Of a DNA stretch of 9,082 nt, positions 1 through 7,234 are shown in pieces. The notes beneath the pieces are model-generated. The model did not search any database. It was not told where the DNA came from and was given only the letters and a program-made list of their open reading frames with translations. The stretch spans positions 1-9,082 of the forward strand of contig JAKADJ010000076.1 of assembly GCA_021820645.1 (NCBI GenBank), written 5' to 3'. This stretch comes from Bacillota bacterium. GTDB lineage: Bacteria > Bacillota_E > Sulfobacillia > Sulfobacillales > Sulfobacillaceae. Numbering within the stretch: the first letter of the stretch is position 1; every line of letters starts with the position of its first letter. The translations under genes and the position numbers were made by a program.

Positions 1-1315
1 AGAGGCCGGACAAGAGTCCGAACAGGGTGCCCCCAATAATCACGTTGTGAAAGTGTGCAATGAGAAAGTAGCTATTGTGGAACTGATAGTCGGCGGGCAC
101 GACGGCCAACAGCACCCCCGTCGCACCCCCAATCACGAAGGTGGGAATAAAGGCCAACTGATAGAGCATCGACGTGGTCATTTGAATACGGCCACCCCAC
201 ATGGTGAAAATCCAGTTGAAGATCTTCACGCCGGTGGGAATGGCGATCAACATCGTGGATAGACCGAAGAAGGCGTTGACGCCAGGACCTGCGCCCATGG
301 TAAAGAAGTGGTGCACCCAAGTCCCGTACGACAGAAACATGATCGCAACGATCGATACTACCATCACGGGATAGCCAAAGAGCGCCTTTTTTGAATAGGT
401 GGCCACCACTTCCGAAAACACCCCGAAGAGTGGAATGACCAAGATGTAAACCTCCGGGTGACCAAACAACCAGAACAGGTTGACGTACATCATCGGCATG
501 CCGCCATGAGCCATGGTAAAGAAGGAAGAACCGAAAATCCGATCGAAAAGACTCATCGCCAAAGCTACCGTCAGTGGCGGGAAGGCAAAGAGAATCAACA
601 TTGAAGTAATCATCGTGGACCAAATAAATAGCGGCATTTTCATAAGGGTCATGCCTGGGGCACGCATCCGAATAGTAGTCACCAAAAAGTTGATTCCCGT
701 CATAGTTGTCCCCATACCGGCAATCAAGAGGGCCACGAAGTAGTAGTTGTCGGCCGGCCCCGGATTGAATGCGATGCCGGTCAAAGGCGGATAAGCGGTC
801 CATCCGGCATTCGGGGACCCACCCACCATGAAGGAGAGGTTAAAGAGAACCGCACCAGCCGCGAAAAGCCAGTAGCTCATGGCATTCAACCGCGGGAAGG
901 CTACGTCGCGTGAGCCGATCATCAGCGGAACAACCGCGTTAAAGAGGGCAAAAATGAACGGCATGGCCATAAAGAAGATCATGACGGTGCCATGCGTCGT
1001 GAAGACTTCATTGTATTGCGTTGCCGGCATAAACTTGGTATGGGGCAGCGCTAACTGTGCCCGAATCATCAAGGCATCAATGCCGCCCCGCATCAACATC
1101 AGTAGGGCCGCGATAAGATACAGTACGGCAATTTTCTTGTGGTCAACAGTCGTCAACCACTCCCGCCAAAGCCATCCCCAGCGATGGGTCTTGGTCAAAA
1201 ATCCGAAAATCCCCAGGCCACCCACAACAATCCCGAAATCGATCAATATAATGTCGGGCATTCGCACCGTGGGCGGAAAAAGAATGTGGATCAAATACGG
1301 GATAAACGAGGGCAT
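1..1315 (-). CDS. qoxB: Quinol oxidase (aa3-600/bo3 type) subunit I, C-terminus cut by window edge
   Basis: This is the catalytic subunit of a heme-copper quinol oxidase, which oxidises membrane quinol, reduces O2 to water and pumps protons. The frame stays open from the ATG at 1315 to the left edge, giving 438 residues of a family usually near 650, so the last third lies outside. Key residues are visible: R76 and D80 of the quinol site, H108 and H423 (low-spin heme ligands), D137 at the D-channel mouth, H286/E288/Y290 in GHPEVY (CuB ligand, proton glutamate, cross-linked Tyr), H335-H336 (CuB), K364 of the K-channel and H421 (high-spin heme). E288 places it in the A1 class. The sequence is very close to Bacillus QoxB, for example SPNAGW at 167-172. 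The start is set by AAAGGTGGA six bases upstream. It follows qoxA by 45 bp and is probably co-transcribed. Odd: Q100 replaces the His expected at the quinol site. Heme type cannot be read from sequence. Confidence 0.96.
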   Translation of the reverse strand, partial: MPSFIPYLIHILFPPTVRMPDIILIDFGIVVGGLGIFGFLTKTHRWGWLWREWLTTVDHKKIAVLYLIAALLMLMRGGIDALMIRAQLALPHTKFMPATQYNEVFTTHGTVMIFFMAMPFIFALFNAVVPLMIGSRDVAFPRLNAMSYWLFAAGAVLFNLSFMVGGSPNAGWTAYPPLTGIAFNPGPADNYYFVALLIAGMGTTMTGINFLVTTIRMRAPGMTLMKMPLFIWSTMITSMLILFAFPPLTVALAMSLFDRIFGSSFFTMAHGGMPMMYVNLFWLFGHPEVYILVIPLFGVFSEVVATYSKKALFGYPVMVVSIVAIMFLSYGTWVHHFFTMGAGPGVNAFFGLSTMLIAIPTGVKIFNWIFTMWGGRIQMTTSMLYQLAFIPTFVIGGATGVLLAVVPADYQFHNSYFLIAHFHNVIIGGTLFGLLSGL

Positions 1316-1352
1316 ACTTCTCCACCTTTCAGCATGGTAAACCTTAAAGTCC

Positions 1353-1368
1353 CGCGCCTTTTAGCGCG
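1353..1368 (-). other. GC-rich hairpin spanning the qoxA stop codon
   Basis: On the minus strand CGCGC, a six-base loop TAAAAG and GCGCG form a perfect 5-bp stem, and the loop contains the qoxA TAA stop (1361-1363). No U-tract follows, so it is not an intrinsic terminator. It could influence translation coupling or transcript processing between qoxA and qoxB. The structure is seen in the sequence; any function is a guess, and a stem this short may be chance. Confidence 0.3.
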
Positions 1369-2287
1369 CGTTCCCCATGACCATAGGCACGTATTGGATA
1401 CCGTTTTTGTGTTTTTGAATTGTGTACATGCCGCTTCCGGTCAACGAAAATCCGCTAGCAACGGACGGGAAGGTGTCCTTGGGATAGTTTCCAAATGTCT
1501 CCGTACCGACGGTGTTAAACTTAAGCAGCCGACCATAGTCGGCATTGGTCATAGGGGCGGCCGTCGCTTCGGTTCGCTTCGCCCACGCCTTAAACTGAGC
1601 CGGCGGCACGGCCTTGACATTGAAAAACATTTTCTCGAACTCTGTTCCGGAAAATTGCCCACTGTGCCCCCAATAGGTCCCGGGCTTGCTGGCCTCCAAC
1701 CACAACGGCAACACCCGGTTTGGCATGGTGTATTCCATTCCTCCGAGCTGCGGAATCCACAAGGCATTCATCGCGGAATTGGCCGTCAGTTCAAACAACA
1801 CCGGTTCGCCCGTCGGAATCACCGCATAGTTGACGGTGGCGACGTGCTGTCCGGGATATTGAAAGAGCCATTTCCAGGTCAGCGAAGTCACATCAATGAC
1901 AACCGGGTCCTTAGCCTTCGGGATTCGATCCAGCGCATATGTAACCTTGACCGTAGGAATAGCGATCACCGTCAACAAAACGGCAGGAAGGACCCACCAC
2001 AGAATTTCCAGTGCCTTATGGCCATGCCAGTCGGGACGATATGGTGCAGTGTTGCCCGGCTTGTCACGATACCGAATCAGCGCGTAAAAGAACAGGGTAA
2101 AAACAATAACAATAACGATCGCCATCGCGATGGAGGCCAGAATCATTAGGTTCATTTCTTGATGGCCCACAGGGCCAGCCGGGTGCAGAACGACATACTG
2201 TTGGCCGCAACCCGCGCTCAAGAGACCCGCCACCAGCGCCACTAAGGCAAGTTTCGAATAAGGCTTTCTGAACCGCTGACGGAACAT
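1361..2287 (-). CDS. qoxA: Quinol oxidase subunit II (lipoprotein, no CuA)
   Basis: Subunit II of the same quinol oxidase, 308 residues. It has a basic N-terminus and hydrophobic signal (about 12-26) ending in a lipobox-like SAGC with C27 as the predicted lipidated cysteine. Two transmembrane helices follow (about 46-71 and 92-112), then an extracytoplasmic cupredoxin-fold domain with the family stretch WKWLFQYPGQ (138-147) and SAMNALWIPQLGG (171-183). The CuA ligands of cytochrome c oxidases are absent: the usual Cys-x3-Cys-x3-His region reads GHSGQFSGTEFEKM (207-220), with no cysteine. This indicates quinol rather than cytochrome c as donor. The ATG at 2287 was chosen because AAGGTGGA (2293-2300) sits five bases upstream. 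The frame continues upstream to a TTG at 2356, but that start has no comparable site and would bury the signal peptide. It is the first gene of the oxidase operon, with qoxB 45 bp downstream. A serine at lipobox -3 is slightly atypical. Confidence 0.95.
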   Translation of the reverse strand: MFRQRFRKPYSKLALVALVAGLLSAGCGQQYVVLHPAGPVGHQEMNLMILASIAMAIVIVIVFTLFFYALIRYRDKPGNTAPYRPDWHGHKALEILWWVLPAVLLTVIAIPTVKVTYALDRIPKAKDPVVIDVTSLTWKWLFQYPGQHVATVNYAVIPTGEPVLFELTANSAMNALWIPQLGGMEYTMPNRVLPLWLEASKPGTYWGHSGQFSGTEFEKMFFNVKAVPPAQFKAWAKRTEATAAPMTNADYGRLLKFNTVGTETFGNYPKDTFPSVASGFSLTGSGMYTIQKHKNGIQYVPMVMGNAR

Positions 2288-2372
2288 GTCAATCCACCTT
2301 CTCACAAGATTCTCGACCACAGGCGCATACGCCGTCGCCAGAAAAAACCGACGCAACGGAATTGTTATTCAA

Positions 2373-2398
2373 TACTTGGTAACTTTCCTTTCCAAGTA
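2373..2398 (-). promoter_or_regulatory. Dyad in the qoxA leader
   Basis: TACTTGG (2373-2379) and CCAAGTA (2392-2398) form a perfect 7-bp inverted repeat around a 12-base centre. If transcription starts near 2414, the dyad covers about +17 to +42. It could be a repressor operator just downstream of the promoter, or a stem-loop in the leader RNA. The T-tract does not follow directly, so it is unlikely to be a terminator. The regulator, if any, is unknown. Confidence 0.4.
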
Positions 2399-2420
2399 AT
2401 CGTTAGATCACTTAACCCGA

Positions 2421-2449
2421 AGTATACCAATGTTAAAACCGCGGATCAA
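2421..2449 (-). promoter_or_regulatory. Sigma-A-type promoter for the qox operon
   Basis: On the minus strand TTGATC (2449-2444) is separated by exactly 17 bases from TATACT (2426-2421). That is 4 of 6 matches at -35 and 5 of 6 at -10 with ideal spacing. Transcription would start near 2414, leaving a leader of about 127 nt before the qoxA ATG at 2287. It lies 36 bp beyond the stop of the upstream MFS gene, so the oxidase operon can be expressed independently. Prediction by eye only. Confidence 0.65.
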
Positions 2450-2484
2450 TTTGAATTGGAAAATTGCTCGTGTCACGCGCTGTT

Positions 2485-3681
2485 CTACGGGTCTACGGCG
2501 GTGCTCGACAGGAGTCTTGTGGCGATTACCGCGGCCAATGAGAAGGGAAGGCTCATCAGCATTTCAATCCGCGGGCCGGCGTGGAGCGATAGCGCCAACC
2601 CCATTCCTAGGGGAACAAGGACGGCACCCACAAAACCCGAGGTGTTGGCCATCCCCGATGCCAATCCCTGCCCGGATACTGGAAAACACTCACGAACAGC
2701 GGCAAACGTTAGTACCGAGGCTCCATTGGCCGCGCCCACAACCACGAACAGCAAGGCCAACACAATCAAAGACAGGTGAGTGGGCCAAATGGTCAGCACC
2801 ACCCATACCGCTGCGTTCGCAAGGGCAATGGCTGAGTAAGGGCGGGCTACCCCCATCTTATCCGACAATTCCCCAGCTAACGGCCCCCCCACGAGGGCGC
2901 CCGCAAGTCCGAAGGCAAGAAAGGCACTGGCGGCCACCTCACTCATACCGTAGTTGGTCCTTAGATACGGGACGGCGAACAAGCTCACGAATCCGAGAAA
3001 AGGACCCATGAGCCCCATATGTCCTAGGGCCACGGCAATTAAAGGGCGTCGGCGCCCGAATACCACAGACCAGGGAGCCGGTCGGTTGGGCGCGTGCACC
3101 TCCGGATGGAGGGGGCGGAGACGCCAAAAAATCACCAACGAGACACCCGCTAATCCCACCAAAGCCCAGCCCATCACCCCAAACGGCGCCCGCCAACCGG
3201 ATCTCTCAATCCAAAGAGCAAGGGGAATGGTCGCAACCAAGGCACCGATATTGCCTGACATGCCGGTAATGCCCAGCACCCGCCCAAACACCCCATAGGA
3301 AAACCAGCGGGCCAAAACGGCAACGATGTTTAGCCAGATAAGCGCATCGCCGAAACCCACCACCACCCGAGAGACCACGACCATGGCGAAGCTATGGCTC
3401 ATGCCGAAAAGTAGCGTCCCAACGCCGTCGAGCACCGTCCCGACAACCAAGAGCCTCTCCGGACGAAACTTGGGCGCCATGAGTGCCACCGGAACTTGCA
3501 AAGCCGCATAGACCAAATACTGTCCGATAGTCATGAGCGATATCAACCCCGGGCTGACACGGAACCGGTGCATAATTTCCGGAGTGACTAGACCCGGCGC
3601 GGTGCGCTCCATGAAAATGAGCCCATACGTGAGGGCAAGCGCTGTAAGGATAATCCAAGGATACCAACGACGTCGTTGCAT
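2485..3681 (-). CDS. MFS transporter with degenerate N-half motif A
   Basis: A 398-residue integral membrane protein with about 12 hydrophobic segments, as expected for the major facilitator superfamily. TM1 ends in FMERTAPGLVTPEIM (23-37), and the following stretch resembles anion:cation symporter-like MFS members that carry organic acids, a resemblance judged from memory. The loop 2-3 motif A is degraded: APKFRPERLL (69-78) where ADRFGPRRLL-like sequence is usual, so the motif Asp and Gly are replaced by P70 and R73. The equivalent motif in loop 8-9 is intact (GELSDKMGVAR, 270-280). The ATG at 3681 was preferred because it places a basic MQRRR before TM1 and has AAAGGACAGG upstream, although spaced loosely. 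An upstream TTG at 3744 is possible, but its AGG site is too close. It lies 66 bp after the SnoaL-like gene on the same strand, perhaps in one transcript. Substrate unknown. Confidence 0.88.
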   Translation of the reverse strand: MQRRRWYPWIILTALALTYGLIFMERTAPGLVTPEIMHRFRVSPGLISLMTIGQYLVYAALQVPVALMAPKFRPERLLVVGTVLDGVGTLLFGMSHSFAMVVVSRVVVGFGDALIWLNIVAVLARWFSYGVFGRVLGITGMSGNIGALVATIPLALWIERSGWRAPFGVMGWALVGLAGVSLVIFWRLRPLHPEVHAPNRPAPWSVVFGRRRPLIAVALGHMGLMGPFLGFVSLFAVPYLRTNYGMSEVAASAFLAFGLAGALVGGPLAGELSDKMGVARPYSAIALANAAVWVVLTIWPTHLSLIVLALLFVVVGAANGASVLTFAAVRECFPVSGQGLASGMANTSGFVGAVLVPLGMGLALSLHAGPRIEMLMSLPFSLAAVIATRLLSSTAVDP

Positions 3682-3722
3682 AAATCTAGCCTGTCCTTTT
3701 TGATCGAAAAGTTGTGAACGGA

Positions 3723-3740
3723 ACGAGGGGACTCCCTCGT
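3723..3740 (-). terminator. Short hairpin between SnoaL-like gene and MFS gene
   Basis: ACGAGGG and CCCTCGT form a perfect 7-bp stem closed by a 4-base loop, starting 8 bases beyond the SnoaL-like gene stop. On the minus strand it is followed by TTCCGTTC, a poor U-tract. It may be a weak terminator or attenuator, or an RNA processing or stability element that sets the expression of the MFS gene relative to the gene before it. Confidence 0.4.
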
Positions 3741-3747
3741 ACAAGTC

Positions 3748-4161
3748 CTACTCTTGGCGCAGTTGGTCCAGAAGCCTGCCGCGGTCAAAGGCGACCCAGC
3801 GCTCGGCTATCCGGCCCTCACGGAAGCGCACCACTTCCATGAGCTCCAAGGAAACCCGTGCTCCTGTGGCAGCAATGCCATGGAACGGCCCAAGGTGCGT
3901 TGCGGTAAGCGTCTGTCTGGACGCCACCCGGTCACCCTCTTCGATCACATCTTCGATGGCCATCACCTGATCAGGAAACGCCCGCTTGACTAGACGGCGA
4001 AATGCTTTTAACGAGTCGACACCTCCGGGTGGCATGCTTTCTTTCAGGTCATGGGCAACGAAATCCGGCGTAAGCAGTCTATCCAACGCTCGATCCCGAT
4101 CCGTGTCATCCTCAATCGCGAGGGCCTTTACGTACTGACGATATTGCTCTTTATGCTCCAT
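3748..4161 (-). CDS. SnoaL-like / NTF2-fold small protein
   Basis: A 137-residue soluble protein with no signal peptide or membrane segment, the size of a single NTF2-fold domain. It matches the SnoaL-like 'ester cyclase' pattern: FVAHD (34-38) in the first helix-strand region, AFPD (61-64), GDRVASRQTLTATHLGPFHG (76-95) leading into ATGARV (98-103), and a C-terminal EGRIAERWVAFD (115-126) followed by LLDQL (130-134). Polyketide cyclases of this family catalyse aldol ring closure, and related NTF2-fold enzymes act as hydratases or isomerases, but most genomic members have no known substrate. No activity can be assigned here. The start is well fixed: GAGGAGG lies seven bases before the ATG. It is transcribed with, and 66 bp before, the MFS gene, with a hairpin between them, and is divergent from the acyl-CoA ligase at 4388. 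A role in processing a compound handled by the neighbouring transporter or ligases is speculation. Confidence 0.85.
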   Translation of the reverse strand: MEHKEQYRQYVKALAIEDDTDRDRALDRLLTPDFVAHDLKESMPPGGVDSLKAFRRLVKRAFPDQVMAIEDVIEEGDRVASRQTLTATHLGPFHGIAATGARVSLELMEVVRFREGRIAERWVAFDRGRLLDQLRQE

Positions 4162-4387
4162 CGCATAACCTCCTCAAAAAATTGCTTCCTGCCGAAACGC
4201 CCGGCGACCCACCCGCGCATTGGCACCGCAACTCCAGTCTACGCCGCCCGCCTGCCACTTTCTAAGCCTAAGCTACCTTTTCTCTGCCACCAGTTCACCC
4301 CGACTCAACCGCGCGAAGGATGTCGATGAGATGTGGTTGACAGATTAGTCTGGAAATGAGACAAACGGATTATCGAGGGGGGATCGT
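4162..4387. promoter_or_regulatory. Divergent intergenic region (226 bp)
   Basis: This is the largest gene-free stretch, between the divergent SnoaL-like gene and MACS-type ligase. Towards the ligase there is a perfect TTGACA at 4337-4342, but the best partner 17 bases on is only GACAAA (4360-4365), so the -10 is poor. A more TATAAT-like GATTAT (4368-4373) is too far at 25 bases. The ligase ribosome site is GAGGGGGG, about 5 bases before the ATG. Towards the SnoaL-like gene I found no convincing promoter. A tandem CTAAGC CTAAGC lies at 4262-4273. No ORF here is supported. Confidence 0.45.
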
Positions 4388-5956
4388 ATGAACTTCGCAC
4401 ATTTGGTGGATGGCATTGCCGACACGGCTCCAAACCGCCTGGCTCTCATTGTGGTTCCTGGCCAGGGTGCTCCCGAGGAAATTACATACCGGGACCTTTC
4501 ACTCATCTCTAATCGCCTCGCCCATAGCTTTCAGGCTCAAGGTATCGAACGCGGCACCCGAGTGATGGTCCTCTTGCCTCGGGGCGTCGACGCCTATCTC
4601 ACCTATCTCGCACTCCTGAAGGCCGGGGCGACCATTATGCCCGGATCAGAAATGCTTCGAGCCACTGACGTCCTCTACCGCGTCCAGCATGCAGAGGCAG
4701 AAGCAATCGTGGCCCACGAGAGCTTGATCCCCATCATTGAACCGATTCAGTCTGAAATGCCCTCGGTAAAGAGCTACATCGGTCGCTCAGCTCAAACGTC
4801 TGGCGGGTGGACATCGCTCGAAGATCTGAAAGTCCAAGGCTCCCCCGATCCGGTCCGCGCTGACGTGCGCCCCGATGACTTGGCCTTCCTCTCCTACACC
4901 AGCGGCACCACCGGCGGACCGAAAGGTGTCATGCACACCTATCGGTGGCCTTTTGAACATTTAAAAGTTGCCGGTACCCACTGGTTCGACGCCCATCCCG
5001 AGGATGTGGCCTGGGCCACCGCAGGACCAGGTTGGGCCAAATGGGTGTGGAGCCCCTTTGTATCCGTTCTTGGGAACGGCGCCACCGGGTTCGTGTATCA
5101 AGGTCGATTCGACCCCGAGAAATATCTATCCCTTCTAGCCGCACATCACGTCACCCTCTTGTGCGCGACGCCGACCGAATACCGCATGATGGCTAAAGTT
5201 CCCCACTTGGAACGTTTCACCTTAGCTCTGCGCTCGGCCACCTCCGCAGGTGAGCCCCTAAACCGGGAGGTCATCGAGACCTTTCGGCGAGCATTCGGTG
5301 TGGACGTTCGGGACGGGTATGGGCAGACCGAAAACACTCTATTAGTCGGTACGTGGAAAGATACCGAAATGCGCCCCGGGTCGATGGGACGGCCGTTTCC
5401 CGGACTTCCCGTAGCCATCGTGAATGACCAAGGCGAGCCTGTTCCCCCGGGCGTCGTAGGCCGCATCGGTGTTCGACGCGACCATCCCGGCCTGTTTCGT
5501 GGCTATCTCAACGATCCCGAACGGACACGCGCCGCTTACCGCGGTGAATGGTACTCGACGGGTGACCAAGGACGGATGGACGAGGATGGGTACATCTGGT
5601 TTGAAGGCCGGGCCGACGACATTATTATCTCAGCTGGGTACACCATCGGGCCGTTCGAGGTGGAGGACGCCCTAGTCAAACACCCGAAAGTAGCCGAGTG
5701 CGCCGTGGTGGCCAGCCCCGATGAGGAACGCGGCCACATTGTCAAAGCGTTCGTCGTTTTGCGTGACCCGGGCGACAAAAAAACCCCTGGGCTTGCCGAA
5801 GAGCTACAAGCCCACGTCAAGGCCATCACGGCCCCGTATAAGTACCCTCGGGCCATCGAATTCGTCGACGCGTTACCGAAAACAACCAGCGGAAAAATTC
5901 GACGGATTGAGCTCAGAGAGCGGGAACAGTCCCGCGCTACCCGTCGGCCATCTTAG
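4388..5956 (+). CDS. AMP-forming acyl-CoA synthetase, MACS/acetyl-CoA synthetase-like
   Basis: A 522-residue cytoplasmic enzyme of the adenylate-forming (ANL) superfamily, which joins a carboxylic acid to CoA through an acyl-AMP intermediate. Complete motif set: phosphate-binding loop YTSGTTGGPKG (170-180), the A5 motif GYGQTEN (310-316), STGD (390-393), hinge region GRADDIIISAGYTIGPFEVE (407-426) and the C-terminal PKTTSGKIRR (498-507) with catalytic K503. The middle stretch APGW-like GPGWAKWVWSPF (213-224) and PTEYRMM (262-268) are typical of medium-chain acyl-CoA synthetases (MACS), including Bacillus branched or short-chain acyl-CoA synthetases. The substrate is likely a short, branched or medium-chain acid, but this cannot be settled from sequence. 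It has normal length with no missing key residue. The start is the ATG after a G-rich GAGGGGGG. It is divergent from the SnoaL-like gene, and its 3' end overlaps the minus-strand MFS gene by 20 bp. Confidence 0.93.
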   Translation: MNFAHLVDGIADTAPNRLALIVVPGQGAPEEITYRDLSLISNRLAHSFQAQGIERGTRVMVLLPRGVDAYLTYLALLKAGATIMPGSEMLRATDVLYRVQHAEAEAIVAHESLIPIIEPIQSEMPSVKSYIGRSAQTSGGWTSLEDLKVQGSPDPVRADVRPDDLAFLSYTSGTTGGPKGVMHTYRWPFEHLKVAGTHWFDAHPEDVAWATAGPGWAKWVWSPFVSVLGNGATGFVYQGRFDPEKYLSLLAAHHVTLLCATPTEYRMMAKVPHLERFTLALRSATSAGEPLNREVIETFRRAFGVDVRDGYGQTENTLLVGTWKDTEMRPGSMGRPFPGLPVAIVNDQGEPVPPGVVGRIGVRRDHPGLFRGYLNDPERTRAAYRGEWYSTGDQGRMDEDGYIWFEGRADDIIISAGYTIGPFEVEDALVKHPKVAECAVVASPDEERGHIVKAFVVLRDPGDKKTPGLAEELQAHVKAITAPYKYPRAIEFVDALPKTTSGKIRRIELREREQSRATRRPS

Positions 5957-7163
5957 CGCGCTTAAGTTGGCGCGAGAAGAGACCCGTAAGCCCCGCGGCA
6001 CCCAATAACACCACGCCTAGTAGAGCCCACCCCCAATTGAAATGGCCGGTCGCATCAACAAAGGCACCGAATAGGGGTGGAAAAATGGCTGAACCCAAAA
6101 AGGCTGAGGTCCCCACGCTGCTCATGGCGAATCCGGCATGACGGGCGGGCACCGACTCTCCGGCCCAGGTCATGGTGAGGGCATTCCAGCCCACCGCGCC
6201 GCTTCCGAACACGAACCAGATGACGAGGAGCAGCAAAAAGGGGACATGGGCCGGCAACAACGCCACCACGAACGCCATCAAGGCTCCCGTTAGAGCACAG
6301 GCAATGATGACCGGCGTGCGCCGCCCTCCTAGCCGATCGCTAATAATCCCCGTCAACACACGACCAATGCCGCCGCCTAGTTGCGCTGTGGCCAAAACCA
6401 GTCCAGCGTCGGCCAAACTTACATGGTGGACGCGGTGCAAATCGCTTAAGGTAAATCCCAACACGAGATACTGTCCTGACACCATGAGTACGGCAATTAG
6501 CCCCGGACGCCAGATGGCGCCCAATAGGCGCCAATCGAAGCCTTCTTGGTGTTGAGACCGGGGTCTTTTTGGCCAGGGCCCCATCACACCGGCAAAGGTC
6601 CACCCAAGGACCAAAAGCTCGATGGCAAAAAGCCAAAATACGGTGGGGAATCCGTCGGCCCCCACAAGGCGCGGCAACAAGCTGGCGGCTAACAAGGCTC
6701 CGATGGGGACACCGGTCTGACGGATCCCCATCACCATACCACGGGGTCGATCCTGAAAGGCCGTAAAGACGGCCTTGGTCCCCGAGGCGGGCGCGATCGC
6801 AAGCGCCATGCCGAGAAAGAAAAGCACCATGAGGACCCCATAAAATCCGGACACGATGAGAAGCCCTAGGGACAACAAGGCCATCGTCAACGCGCCCCAA
6901 AAGAGAAGCCTTGGTGGCCCATAACGGTCAGCCACGGCTCCCATCACCACCATCGATACCATCACGCCCAGCGACAGCGCCGTGGTCACCAATCCCATTT
7001 GCGCCAGGCTCAAATGATATAAGACGGCAAAGTATACCCCCATGACCACAATGCCTTGTTGAACAAAAGACATCCCGGTCTGCGAGAGTGTTGCGACCGT
7101 CAAAAACCAAATGGGCCCGACCCGGGCCCGAAATCCTTCGGGATCAAACGTCCGACTAGCCAT
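5937..7163 (-). CDS. MFS transporter
   Basis: A 408-residue major facilitator superfamily protein with about 12 hydrophobic segments and a polar central loop (about 196-212, PWPKRPRSQHQEGFDW). Motif A is intact in both halves: GAVADRYGPPR (75-85) and GIISDRLGGRR (272-282). GIRQTGVPIGA (147-157) resembles the motif in TM5 of many bacterial MFS carriers of anions and small acids. The ATG at 7163 was chosen because AGGTGA (7168-7173) lies four bases upstream. An in-frame ATG at 7190 would add nine residues but is preceded by CCTTTCTCC with no ribosome site. Its last 20 bp overlap the end of the MACS-type ligase in tail-to-tail orientation, and its 5' end faces the AlkK-like ligase. Sitting between two acyl-CoA ligases suggests it carries a carboxylate substrate of one of them. 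That is inference; substrate and transport direction are not visible. Confidence 0.9.
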   Translation of the reverse strand: MASRTFDPEGFRARVGPIWFLTVATLSQTGMSFVQQGIVVMGVYFAVLYHLSLAQMGLVTTALSLGVMVSMVVMGAVADRYGPPRLLFWGALTMALLSLGLLIVSGFYGVLMVLFFLGMALAIAPASGTKAVFTAFQDRPRGMVMGIRQTGVPIGALLAASLLPRLVGADGFPTVFWLFAIELLVLGWTFAGVMGPWPKRPRSQHQEGFDWRLLGAIWRPGLIAVLMVSGQYLVLGFTLSDLHRVHHVSLADAGLVLATAQLGGGIGRVLTGIISDRLGGRRTPVIIACALTGALMAFVVALLPAHVPFLLLLVIWFVFGSGAVGWNALTMTWAGESVPARHAGFAMSSVGTSAFLGSAIFPPLFGAFVDATGHFNWGWALLGVVLLGAAGLTGLFSRQLKRAKMADG

Positions 7164-7234
7164 TACGTCACCTGAGGTTGCCTTCGACATGGAGAAAGGA
7201 AATTCCCGCCCACTATCAAAAACTTAATTTTCCA

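Noticed and set aside
72..803. Minus-strand open frame of 243 codons inside qoxB
   Set aside because: It is the out-of-frame shadow of qoxB; the adjacent frame carries every heme and copper ligand.
1139..2149. Long plus-strand open frame (336 codons) opposite qoxA and the start of qoxB
   Set aside because: It is antisense to two confidently identified oxidase genes, is rich in Arg, His, Asn and Gln with no domain pattern, and has no ribosome site.
2288..2356. N-terminal extension of qoxA from a TTG at 2356
   Set aside because: The ATG at 2287 has a near-consensus ribosome site and puts the signal peptide at the N-terminus; the TTG has neither.
2346..2368. Possible attenuator in the qoxA leader: CCG/CGG followed by six T
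   Set aside because: Only a 3-bp stem can form before the T run, too weak for an intrinsic terminator.
4262..4273. Tandem CTAAGC CTAAGC
   Set aside because: Only two 6-bp copies, far from either start codon and without a matching promoter; most likely chance.
6340..6900. Minus-strand open frame of 186 codons within the second MFS gene
   Set aside because: Out-of-frame shadow, with an Arg- and Cys-rich translation and no membrane segments; the MFS frame has both motif A copies.
7164..7190. Alternative start of the second MFS gene at the ATG at 7190
   Set aside because: No ribosome site precedes it (CCTTTCTCC), while the ATG at 7163 has AGGTGA four bases upstream. Not excluded completely.
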